Assembly (NCBI GenBank): GCA_016617855.1
Contig: JAECUM010028950.1
Location: forward strand, 41,711 to 105,710
Source: Megalonaias nervosa
Lineage: Eukaryota > Mollusca > Bivalvia > Unionida > Unionidae
Reading direction: 5' to 3'
DNA length: 64,000 bases
Part shown: piece by piece, positions 1 to 13,000 of the stretch
Layout of the letters: each line of letters starts with the position of its first letter
How positions within the stretch are numbered: position 1 is the first letter of the stretch
Made by a program: the position numbers and the translations under genes
The notes under the pieces: generated by a model
Database searches by the model: none
The model's input: only the letters and a program-made list of their open reading frames with translations
What the model was told of the DNA's origin: nothing

Positions 1-469
1 TTTAAACAAGAACTGAACAGAGCGATTTTCTTTTCTCTTGAACTATGATATTTTAATCTTACATGTCATTAGTCCTGTTTTTTTTTTTACGATTAGCCAG
101 ATGCTCATTCAGCGTGGTTTCACCAATATCTTGATCATTGTTAATTGAAATTGCTAATAAATTAATATTGACCAGGGCATGAAATTTCTAAGAGTGTTGA
201 GTATATTTAATTATATAGCCATTGAAACTGCTATTGCTGAAAGGGAGATCATTTCTATTAATGTTGATATGAAAACTTATATTGTAAACTTAAATCTGAA
301 TATGGTCAGGGACGGGTATATATTCTAAAAAATAATAATAACAACCACGATGACAACGGCAAGGAAATACATCAAATATAAAATATATTTAATGCATGCT
401 GCAACATATGTCAACAAAGTTACTTGTACACAGTTTTTTCAAACATTAACACAGCGCTGCACTATGTTG

Positions 470-985
470 CACACTGTTACTAGCACAAACTTTACACACA
501 TTACATCACCACACTGTCACACGCGTTTACTGGTGGTATACGACTTCCCACATTACCACATCGCTGCACTGTCACACAGTTACTCATATAACTTACCACA
601 TTACCACATCGCCGCTATGCTATAACACATATCAAGACAGTTACTCATATAAAACTTGCCACATTACCACATCACCACTATGCTATAACACATATCAAGG
701 CAGTTACTTATGTACAACTTGCGGCATTAACACATCATTGAACTGTCCCACGGTTGCTCAAACACAACTTACTACATAGATGCACTGTCACACAGTTACC
801 CGTACACAATATACCATACTACATTATCGCTACACTGTGTCACACACATTTACTCATATACAATTTACCACAATACTACGTCACTGCTACATAACTTACT
901 ACATTACCGCTGTACTACTGTCAAACATAGGTACTCGTAACCATCGCATTACCATATCACTGCAATATGTCAAAACGTCAGGCAA
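470..985. repeat. Diverged minisatellite, about 50-60 bp period
   Basis: Units built from ttaccacattaccacatc, a ctgcactgtcacac segment and agttactcatataca recur about eight times with substitutions and indels. The open frames running through it are products of the repeat. Confidence 0.7.
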
Positions 986-1479
986 TAGAGTTTCTAATTT
1001 GGGGGAAGGTAAAGGTTGCCCATTACTTAATCATGTTTACGACAAAAATGGCTTTTAAGTTAACTGGACTATGATTAATCCAGTCTTAATCTGGGAAAAT
1101 ATTTTTACGCACGAGATTTGGGCGACGCTCCATTCCGTCGAATGTCGAGATTTTCCCCTAACCTCTGGTGCTCTAGAATGGGGGAAAACACAATTCTTGA
1201 ATAACATTTTGTTTCATAATTGTAAATTGCATGAGTAAAATAATGTATATACTAACTATTTACACAGGGAATGCGAAGAATTACACGTATTGTGTGGTTT
1301 TTTCATGAGTTGGCATTATTACGAAATAAAACATATCAGGATTACATAGACATGAAAAAATGGCTGTTGAAAACATGTTAAGTTTCTTAAACCTTAAGGA
1401 CACTTCATACTGAAAAGTTTGTATTACAGATGATGATACGAACTGACATAAAAACATTCGTTTTTTCTTTGATGAATTC

Positions 1480-1805
1480 AGAGCATGAAAAGTATGTTGA
1501 AATATATATGCTTTAGTTCCACAGTTAGTTTTCTGTTTCGAAGTTGAAATATACATGCTTTAGCTCCACAGTTAATTTTGTTTCGAAGTCGAAATATACA
1601 TACTTCAATTCAACAGTTTATCTTTCTGTATTCAGTTTTTGAAGTTGAAATATACATGCTTTAATTCAACAGTTTGTTTTCTGTATTTAGTTTTTGTAGT
1701 TCAAATATACATACTTCAGTTCAACAGCTTATTTTTCTGTATTCAGTTTTCGAAGTTGAAATATACATTCAGCAGTTTATTTTCTATATTTAGTTTTCGA
1801 AATTA
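1480..1805. repeat. Minisatellite, about 50-60 bp period
   Basis: About five to six units of the form gaagttgaaatatacatgct, then tt(t/c)a(g/a)ttcaacagtt, then a T-rich ttctgtatttagtttt. Confidence 0.75.
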
Positions 1806-2371
1806 GCATCATATACATGGCAGTGTGCCTTAAAGCATTATGGATAAGAACCAAGTGTTGTTTATGAAAGTAACATTTTTCACGTTTAAAAGAAGGATCA
1901 AAACAAGATAAGGACTAAAATAGCTGGTCTAGAAATGAGAAATAAACTAAAATATGTGTGATTTAGTGCATTTTGTAATTTTGGGTAAGTTTTTATTAGC
2001 GTGAACAATAATGCTAATTATTTTATCAAAATATAAAATGTTTAAGTATTTCCACCAATATAATGCGTTTGCCTCATGATTATCGTAATAGATAATACTG
2101 CAGTGTTTTGAGTGCTGTTTAAGTAGATGTGCTAAGTTATTGTGTTTCTTGCAAATTTTACCTCATATTTACAAAGACATTAGTTTTACAACTCGATTAC
2201 TATTTCTCGGCATGGGCAAAAGACCTAACCCTTATAACATTTCGCTTGCGCAGATGCATTGATATCTCATTCTTGAAATGCTTATTTCCTTTCTTTCTTT
2301 CTTTATATAAGACTTTAAATAATAATTTTAAGACTTGTTTCAGTCTTTAATGTCCATTTTGTATTTAACAG

Positions 2372-2428
2372 GCAGTATGACGAAAAACCCAAATACTACA
2401 ATTACAATAACGGCCAACCTGCATCGCC
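2372..2428 (+). CDS. C1orf87: C1orf87-like exon a (first exon visible)
   Basis: A 57-nt exon follows AG at 2370-2371 and precedes the strong donor gtaagt. It encodes QYDEKPKYYNYNNGQPAS plus a split proline codon. It begins with one base that completes a codon from an upstream exon, so the gene continues to the left. The split codon closes exactly with the exon at 6451. The Tyr/Asn-rich content fits the linker ahead of the second EF-hand pair in the vertebrate protein. Confidence 0.75.
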
Positions 2429-4020
2429 GTAAGTTTGGTAGGAAATTAACCATTATTATGTAACTTACACTTTTATTTTAACTTGAGGCTCTGTTTGCAG
2501 TTCAAACAATTTAAAAATAGATAAGATTTCTAGTTAGTGGAAACATACGGATGACTCAGACATTGTTCTTAATCCAAGATTATCATTCTCTGATTGAGTA
2601 ATTTCCGAATTATTTTAAATTTATTCATGACAATCGTATTGACAGTTTGAATTCCTCATTACACGTGCTTCTCAAAGCTGTTTTGTGTAATGATTGTATT
2701 CGGGAACGGCCTTAGCAAAGGCGGGGTCCGAATTGGATCATTAGGCGGGGGCCCCTGGATTTACGTATGGGGCCCTCTGTGAGGACGGCATTTGGAAATA
2801 AACTTTTAAACAAGTTTTATGTTATATTGAACTTAAAATTTTCTTCTCTGTAGATACATTTATTTTAAAATCACTAACGTGCTGTGAGCGCGGGGCCCCA
2901 TTGAGCCAAATCGGTCTAATCAGCCTAAGGCCGGTCCTGATTGTATTTATCCCTCAAGTTACAGAGTCTAAACGAATAACTACCGGACAAGTTACAGGCG
3001 TTATACGAATAAAGACCGTGCAAGTTACAAGGGCTATACGAATAAATACCGAGCAAATGACTTTTTCTGATCGATCAATCATGACGATATCTGATTGCTA
3101 AATACCAGGGGTGAGGTCAACGATAATTTAAAGATACTGATACGTCAAAATAACTCTGTCATTGAGATTAAGAATTATATCCGTTCAGAAAGATTTTATA
3201 TCGACTCACTGAAATGTTTGTACTATAGCTGTTATGGTATGCTTTGTTTTATTTTTGTTTTTTTATGGGCTGTCGTCGTGTTATTAATTAAGGCAAAGGC
3301 TTTGCTACTCTTTCAGTTAATCTTACTAAATGCTCCACTGTGTACGTGATTTGTCAAGTTTACATGGAGTTCATCTTAGAACGTGTCTATTACAAGTAAA
3401 TTAAACTGCGTTCGTTGTTTTGTCATTTTCTATATCAAAATTAGTTGGGGTTTTTTTGTTGTTTTTTTTTGATAAACCTGGACCTGATATGTTGTTCTTC
3501 ATATTAATTTGATCGGATACAGTTAACTGGTTAGAATTTGTTGATAAATTTAATCGGACCTATTTTTAATCTACAACACTTAGCTTCAAGAATAACCATG
3601 CATTCATCGAATTGCAATGTTTCTTACACCTTGTATTCTTATCCTTCAAGCTAGCATCTCTACAACAACAATGCAATCAACCATTTTCAATTTCAGCGAC
3701 GCATTTATTTTCACCGTCGGTAGATATGTTGCGCGCATGTGACGGCGAAAATAATTTGGACTGTCATTGTTCTATACGTCCTGACAAGAGTTTAGTCGTG
3801 CTGAATGTTGGATACGTACAAGAAAAGTATCCTCAAATAATGTCAAGACCTTTTGGGAGTCTCGATGGATCAGTGTTAAGTGTACCGGACTCGCGACTAG
3901 TAAGTTGTGGGTTCCAGACAGCATGCCGGATCCGGCATCCTGGTGAGTTTCGGGCAAGACTATAATCACATAGGCACGATATAACCTTGTATATGTTGAT
4001 GTGCTTTTAAACACAAATAT

Positions 4021-4059
<39 letters not shown>

Positions 4060-7000
4060 ACTTTCGCTAAGTTTTAAAGAGAATGCAGTGATGTCATACG
4101 GTTGGTTTTGTGGGTTTAACGCCATTTTTCAGCACATGATAGGTTATACACGGCGGACAGTATATTTGGTGGAGGATGAATCCTGGAAAGAACCACCGAC
4201 GCACGGAAAACTACAAGCTTTCTCACATGCCCACGTTGACAGGCGAGAAGTGAGTGATCTCTAAAGACGAGCGCCTTCAACCACTTGGTCACCCGGGGTC
4301 CCCGATGTCATACAGAATTTCTGCTATACATTGTTTCTCAAATACTAATACCTACTAACGCATTAGCAAGTTCTTTAGTTGGCACACAAAAGGTATATTG
4401 CATAACCATTTTCATTTTGATATATTTATATACTCTGTATTGTTCTGCTTAAAGAACAAATTACGTGCTTTTTGTAGTTTATATAGTTTTTAATATTTTT
4501 CTGAATGACAGTCTTAAAAGAGATCTTACTGTTGCTAGAGGATCGTAAATTTATAGCATCAACTTCACGTTACAAAGCTTACTGCATACTTGATGACAAG
4601 GAATTCTTATTTTTCAGCCACATCTCTCAAATACATGGTATTGTTTGTGTTTGGGTAAACGTATTACTTAAACTGGGTAAATGTGTTACACACGAATAGC
4701 CTGGAAGCATTCAAATTAATTCAAACACTTATTGATAATCACTTCCAAATTCTCGTTGATATAAATCATTAACGTTATTATTTATGTTTCCTTTTTTTTA
4801 ATTTATATTAGAGCTTGTAAAAGTGCTTCAACTGAGTCTGTTTGTACACAAGGGGTTAGATCTAAGTCAGATTTCTATACTATCCACGTTGAAGGCGGCA
4901 ATGTTGAAAGATTTGCCAGGATTTTTTTATGCGCATGAGTTTTCCCCATTTCCCTTGTGAAGTACATTCCTCTGACATTGCTTTAGATGCAATATGGATT
5001 TAGAACTGGGGAGGAAGGGGCTGAAGGGGAAAGGATGGGGTGTTAGTGTGGGTGTGGGTGCGGGTGTGGGTGTGAGTAAGGGGTAGAAAGTACCCTTCTA
5101 ATTGCCATTCTAGTCAAACCAACTTTGCACGCTAGAGCTCTCGTGTAAGACTACCTATTATTTCAATTAAGTCGTTATTTAGACGTCTCAGTGTTCTGCC
5201 GACACATGCGCATACCTGCGATGTATACCGATTAAATTTACTCGGTTTTAAGGCAAAAAATAGATTTAATTTTCATAACTAGTTTTGTATTCTTTAATTA
5301 AATGAATGACGAATAAATACGTATCATTCTACTGAAATAATTGCCACGGCAAGTAATACTCGCCGATAATTTCCTAGGACAGGTTTGTCTACGCATTCCT
5401 CGATGTAAACACATACATCAGTGTAAACACATACATCAATGTAAAAACATACATCAATATAAATATATACATCAATGTAAACATATACATCAATGTAAAC
5501 ATATACATCGATGTAAACACTTACATCCGTGTAAACACATACATCAGTGTAAACACATACATCAATCCATCGATGTAAACACACGCATCAATGTAAACAC
5601 ATACATCAGTGTAAACACACACATGAATGCATCAATGTAAACACATACATCAATGTAAACACTTACATCCGTGTAAACAGATACATCGATGTAAACACAT
5701 ACATCAATGTAAACACATACATCAGTGTAAACACATACATCAGTGTAAACACATTCATCAATGTAAACACATACATCATTTTAAACACATATACCAGTAT
5801 AAACACATACATCAATGCATCAGTGTAAACACATAATCAATGTAAACACATAAATCGATGTAAACACATACATCAATGTAAACACATACATCAATGTAAA
5901 CATATACATCAACGTAGACACATACATCAGTGTAAACACATACATCGATATAAACACTTATCCTTGATCATTGCAAGAATTGTCAAGGACATATTTGATT
6001 TTAGAACGCATTCTGGGAATAATGTATATTTATTTCAGTGTTTCGGCGTTACATTGTTTGCCTAAAATGTGTATAACTGAATAGTAGCTTATGGATAACT
6101 GATAAGGATATACCATGGATATTGTGACATGAATATACTCGTATTTAGATGATACTTTTTTCGGAAATACGGAAGTATAAAAAAAAACCCAAAGAGGGTA
6201 GATTGTATTGTCCAGTAATCAATTTTATCGTGCAAACTGAACTAAAATAAAAATGAAAAAGATCCAGAGCCCCAGACTTAGAAATCGTAATTTAATCAAC
6301 TCAGCATCATTGAAATTTAGTAGAAATGTGTAGCATGTGCAATGTTAGGAGAAAGATTCGAGCGTCTTATAATTCTAGGGTTTTGATGCTGAGTGGACAC
6401 CAGCAATGTCTCGCAAAGTACTGTCATGTTTCAATCTTTTCTGACTCCAGTACTCGTTCATATCCCAACCGCAATGTTGCCATACTGTTGAGGAAAGTAG
6501 AGCGGGAATTGGCGGGATCCAGTTATGCTATAAACTGGGACAAGCTGTTTGACGATTTCCAGAGAGAAGATTCGGGTCACCGTGAGACGCTGTCAGCAGC
6601 GCAGGTAGCTCCCTCTACGGAAAATTAAGTCTGTCTGTCTGTCTGTCTGTCTCTGTCTGTCTGTCTGTCTGTCTGTCTATGGCCGGTTTAACCACTAGGC
6701 AAACTTGGCGGCCGCCTAGAGCGCCAAGATTTTTGGGGCGCTAAAAGTGGTGCCCTAAAATTTTTTAACGATGAAATTAATATATCAAGCCAAACGTGTA
6801 ATTAAAACTAATGAACAACGCAGTATTCATTTTTGAAAGTTTATACTAAGCAGTGCCTCTGGGGGTGGCGCAAGGTATCAGGTCGCCTTGGGCTCAAAAT
6901 ACCCTATCACCGTCCATAACGTGCTTAAAGTGTTTTTAAAAAAAAGCAGCCAATATATCTTCTTTTTATACTTTATGTGTATATTTCTTTTTTGTTTCAG

Positions 7001-10000
7001 ATTAAAAATATTCTGTACGAGAATCGTGTCGCAATTCAGGATTCTCTCATCCAGGAAATTCTGGAAACTGAATGCCGTGGTTCTAATAGGGATGGACAGT
7101 ACAGGTATTGAACATGGACACTTGGTGTAAATACTTATGACTTTCAGATGCCAGCAGCATTTTCTTGTGTGTGTGCGGCGGGGGGGGGGGACGGATTGGA
7201 CTACCGGTATGTATGTATGTATGTATGTATGTATGTATCACGAGCACCCGCTTATAAGGACAAATACGAGTATAACCATGCCCCGATTTCACCTCTGAAC
7301 ATGTTTTGGCCTACTCCTGTAAAACTTAATAGCTGATCACTACATGCCCCTCCCCCCCCCAACAATAAAATAAAAAATAATTCTGCAGGCTCCCCTGGTA
7401 TGTATGTAACATTAAGATTTTCAGTATTGTATATGGGTATACTACATGCCAGTCATGATCTCTAGCTCGCTTTTATCCATTTCTTGAACGATATTTTGGA
7501 AATGAACCACATAAATGAATTATTTAGAACTCTTTTAATTAAGGAAATTGCATAAAAGATATAATAATCAGTTGTCTTCTAATTTTCCAGATGGCAGGCC
7601 TTCGTGGATTTCCTAAACAGAATCCGACCGATGAACACTGGGCTCCAAATTCCAGTAAGTAAGCGTCCACTTGAGTATGCCAAACAATACCCCGCCCCGG
7701 TACCCAATTGGCCCAAAGCTGATGATAATAGGAATGGAGAGCGAGAGGAACCAAATTACGGCAAACAAGACGAGGTCTGTGTGTTGTCAGTGTTGATTTG
7801 ACACTCTTCAGACCTTATGCACCTTTTCGTACACGTCAAAACGCAACAGGTTGAATATTTTCTCGGATTTTCTGCGGGGAAAATTATTCCTTCACACCGC
7901 TGTGTAGCAAGATAAGGTGACCGTTTAGTATTTTCCACCGACTAGTCATCTGTGTATTATCGACTGAATGAAAAGAACAAAACAAAATGTGATATGAAGG
8001 TTTGTTATTTTATACCACGACACATCTGGTGCCTCTTTCTGATTGGGCTTAGTCTTGTCCTCGTTAAGTTAGCTAATCTTTTACAATATTTACGAGGAAC
8101 CAGTCTAATAATTTTTAGGGATATAGGCCTACAGCAATCGCATAGTTGTATATGTTTGTATACGCGAATAATTTATAAATGATTCAGATGTAATGATTTT
8201 TCAGTAATTGGCGGGAATACGTTCTTAAATCATCATAGATGATAATTTCATATCTGATTGTTTTGAAGAAAGTCCGGGAAAAGGCCTGATATATAAACGC
8301 TTCTCTTTTCTTCAATGCACAGTGTTCAGCAGTTTGATGTTTACTGGTATGTTAATATTACCAACTGAAAATGACGGAAATTAAATTTTGACAACCCTTT
8401 CTGCACCTCATAAGTAACAGTTTTGTATGATTATACAGGGACATAGTTTGTTTCCTTTTGCTTTCATATGTACCTTTGGTCTTCTCGTTGCTGCTTGAAA
8501 TTATTTTGATATTCCGTCGTAGATCGGATCATTGATATGGTCATAAATTTGAAAGGTGGTGAGATTCTTCAATTAACCCTAAACTAATGAACAATATGTT
8601 TTCATTTTGTATGAGTCAGTCAAATGTATAGTAAGTTATATATTGCATGTATTTCATATTTTAGATTTATAACCTGGTTTCATCCACATTCTATGCAAGA
8701 AATTATAAGGAAAATAGCGTCAATGATTTTTATTACCTTGATTATCGGTGTTAGATTTTTTGCAGATTCGAGAAAAATCACTAACTGAGAGTATTACCTT
8801 GACATAGTTTCGTCTGTCATTGAAATCGTTTTCTATTATTTGGCTATTAATATCCATTTGAAAGATATGACGTGATGCACATAAATCATGTGCAGAAAAG
8901 TACGAAATTTGCATGCATTTTTATGGCTAGAGTTTTCCAAAAACTCAGTTTTGGAAGCAAAATGTGATAACCGCTGGTAGCCTGAATATCTGTCTTCACT
9001 TCCGACGGCTATCTTTATAATCTAACGTGGATGTTATCACAGCTGATTTCCGAATTTCCATGCACGTGTTGCATCGAAATTCCATATTCAGTGTTCTTAA
9101 CTAATTATCATATTAGACACAAGACATAAGAGTTATCATCGGATATTGCAACAAATAAAATTGTCTAAGAATAGCTATTTTTGCGACACACAGTCGACTG
9201 AAGGCAAACACAGACAGAGCTGCGTGATTATTTTATATGCATACCTATAGCATATAAAGCATAGAGCCATTTATTATATACTGAGACATGACATGCGTAT
9301 CACAGATAAAGCACAGAAGCTTTACCATACGCTGAGACATGACATATTTACCACACAAAAGCATGGAGGTAATTTACCATATGCTGAGACATGACATGTA
9401 TATCACAGATAAAGCACATAAACATTTACCATACCATGAGATATGGCAGGTATCACACATGTATCACACAAGAGCATGGAGGTAATTTACCATATGCTGA
9501 GACATGACACAGGTATCACACATAAATCATTGAGACATTTACTGTACACTGCGACATAATATACATATTACGCATAAAGCATAGAGACCTTTACCATACA
9601 CTGAGACATGACATACATAGCACATGAAGCATAGAGGCATTTACCATACACTGAGAAATGATACATGTATGACATATAAAGCTTAAAGACATTTACCATA
9701 CAATGAAACATAACATACACATCACACAAAGCCTAGAGGCATTTAGCGTACACAGAGACATAACACATAAAGCCTAGAGTCATTTAGCGTACACATAGAC
9801 ATAACACATAGAGCCTCTAGTCATTTACCGTACACTGAGACATAACACATAAAGTCTAGAGGCATTTACCGTACAATGAGACATAACACATAAAGCCCAG
9901 AGGCGTTTACCGTACACTGAGACATAACACATAAAGAATAGAGGCATTTACCGTACACTGAGACATATGCACTTAAAACAATGATTTAAACGGACATTTT

Positions 10001-13000
10001 GAAAGGTTAGTTTTAGACCCATATAATTATAACATCATACAAATAAATTCATAATACAATGCAGTGATAATAATATACTCGTATGAAGACTAGAAATACA
10101 TACATACATACATATATACGTACGTACGTGCGTACGTATATACATACATACATACATACCACACATGCATATTTTGTTGTAGATGACAAATCTGAATTTC
10201 AGGATATGCAAGTTGGTGTATGAAAATGATAGATAAACGTAAAATTGTGTCATGCTGAAAAGGGCTACCACTGCTAAAGTACGAGGTCAAAGGCCAAATC
10301 TGCATAAAAAGAAGATAAAAATAGATCAGGGGGTAAAATGGATCCCTGTCTGGACTAAATATAATTGATAATTTTGATAATTTAATTTTGTGTAATTTGT
10401 GTTGAACGTGATTGCCTACCGTAGTAATTGGGAGTGGGCTTGTCTTTTGGTGACGGTTATTCTGTGAAATGTACGCTATATTGTGGAGTCCACGTTAGTG
10501 GAAAAGCGCTGCACTTTTATTACTGTGCTGTGCCAGTGTGTATAGTTTTGGTTTTGGGTAAAGTTTCCTAGACTTCTTAATGCCTTCAGTTCATTTTTGT
10601 GTTGAATCATTAAGCAGCAAAATGAGTTTATTCTGCCATGCCGTCACTCACTTCTTTGAGCTTAGGATCAGTGTCATAGCCTTAGAATATATGTCATAAA
10701 GTTTTGGTTAACTATTTCATTTGCAGCGATTTCTTAAACCTCAGATAGATTATTTTTATATTTGAGCTTAATGATTATAAAGTAAAGATGATTCAATCTG
10801 CGACACACTCATATGCCCCCTTGCCTGTGGGTCAAGGGCATTTTCATGGAAGATTGCTTTGAGGTTTTGATTCAAGTTCGTCGCTTGTTTATATTTCCTA
10901 AACTCTATGACGAATTATGTCAGTACTTTGGAAGTCTCAATTCGTTTGGCAACACACTCACGCATCAATTTGATCTCAGGGTCAAGGTCACAGTTAAGGA
11001 AGATTTGTTTGCGGTTTTGGTTAAAGTCTTTTAATTCGCTAATATTTTCGTAACCCTTTCTTGGATTATGTCTACACTTGATATTTCTCATTATAAACTA
11101 AATACAATTCACTCTGCGACACACACGCTAACCCTTTTAACCTTGGAGTCCAGGTCACAAGGCTAACAGAAATGCTTGAACATGACATTGACATGCAGAC
11201 CTTGGCCTACTCATTACTAAGTTGATAATTGGATTTGTAGGCCTTTATTACATATTTTGCATTAAAATTGAATATAACTAAATATTAGGAGAACTAAGTC
11301 ACAGTATGAAGAATTGATAATTAAATCTTCTATATTATTCTTTAAGCAATCATGTATACTGTAAATATAATCCATTTAATCTTTCCACTTAATTTATGAA
11401 TAACGGTTTCATCCAATGAAACATGGAACAAGTTTGGCCTGTTCTTAAAAATAGACTTAAACTGAACTGAATCTAGGATTGTTCTTGTATGATTTAAATC
11501 TTTGCTATGCGGATCGCATCAGACTACCAAATAGAATCCCAACTACAGATGATGGAAGAAAACTTAACAAATGCTAAATATATCAATATGAATTTACAAG
11601 GTGTATACATTTTAGGACACATTTTATATTCAATTTATTTACTATAATTTTAACTGAGATGCGTCAATGCAGTAGATCTATGAAAAAAGGGACGCATAAT
11701 CTGTTGTAATGGATTTATAGCAGACAGACATGTGTCGTTTTCTGAAGAGTTCACAACGAAGATAACCCTTTTGTATGAGATACGTTTTTATTTCATTTAG
11801 CCATTCCCCACTGTGAGGCAGACCCGGCATGATCCCCCACCACAGGAACCGCGATACAGAGATACATCCCCACCCCCACGCATGCAAGATGACAGGTATG
11901 CTATTGGAGGATTATATTACATCGTCCAAGTATATGAATTAAAATATTGCTTCCTCTGATTTGCCTTAGCCCAGTATATAAAAAAAAAATGTCATTACAT
12001 TTACAACTAGCGACTGAGAAAGGTACATGTGCAAATATGGCACCGTTGGAATATATCAGTTGGCTAAGGTAGCCAGTTCCCATATGGAAAAGTCATATGT
12101 ACAAAAGATACCAGAGCATTGACTTTGACACAGTATTAAACTTTAACAAAAACCAGTGATTATCGATATTTTGCTTTCTTTTTGTATCTGCAAATAAATA
12201 ACTAAAATATTATAAATTAAACTCTTATTTATTTAAGGTAGCGTTAATGACATTAATATTCAACACATTATTCTTGAATTAGGTATCTGTCACTGTGAGG
12301 ATTTTATGTTATGTGCCAAATGCTCAATTTTAATAAATTCATTGGCACACAATTGCATTCTTCCATGATGGAACTCTTACCAGTTTGTGGCAGTCATCCT
12401 GAAAACGCTATGTCATCGATGCATTTCTGTAAAATTACAACTACAAAAGTTATCAGCAAGAACGGGTGTAAAAAGATTTTTATAGTTTTTTTGCATCAAC
12501 TCTTTGAATTGCGTGCACCTGCATTTGGTCATATCTGTTCGTTCGTTCATACGTACGTCCAGAGATGGCTGTCAGCAACAATGCACAAAAACCACTCAAC
12601 GTAAAGAAATTAAGTTTTGATAGATTATTTATATCTACATGAGAATGGCCTGATTTGGCTTAACAGTTAATACAGCGATTTATTTTATATTTTGCACATT
12701 TATTAAATTGTAGGACTTAAAAGCTTGACTCATACCTTGTTACCATGATTAAGCACAAATCACATGTGGGAGACAAATGAAATTTGATAGGCGTTTTTGT
12801 ATTCATATGTAATGACTTGAGTAGATTTTCAGACATTAATAGCAATTTCTGAATTGTTTGAAAAACAGTTTTAAGCTTCTGGACACAGTTTTTGGGATGA
12901 AACTATATTAGTGCGATAAAGCAAAAATCACTTGATATAAAGAAATCAAATTTTAGTTGAACTGTTTGTATGCATTTTCATACTCTTATAGCATTAAAAA

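Larger units (their letters stand above)
1..2371. other. Upstream intronic sequence of the C1orf87-like gene
   Basis: No exon of either gene could be supported here. The stretch holds two tandem arrays (listed separately) and otherwise AT-rich unique-looking DNA. Because the exon at 2372 begins inside a codon, this is presumably intron. Confidence 0.6.

Noticed and set aside
350..1058. His/Thr-rich frames at 350-625 and 780-1058
   Set aside because: Produced by the 50-60-bp minisatellite with TTACCACAT phrases.
3612..3965. 117-codon frame possibly forming an exon with a gtgagt donor at 3942
   Set aside because: Its phase after the candidate acceptor does not fit exon a, while exon a joins exon b perfectly without it. 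The protein has no recognisable domain.
5324..5836. Open frames on both strands encoding KHIHQC or VCVYTDV repeats
   Set aside because: They are translations of the 18-bp minisatellite; a unit divisible by three keeps frames open. No start context, splice sites or family match.
5403..5958. CRISPR-like array because of regularly spaced repeats
   Set aside because: There are no unique spacers; units are contiguous 18-mers, and the context is a eukaryotic intron.
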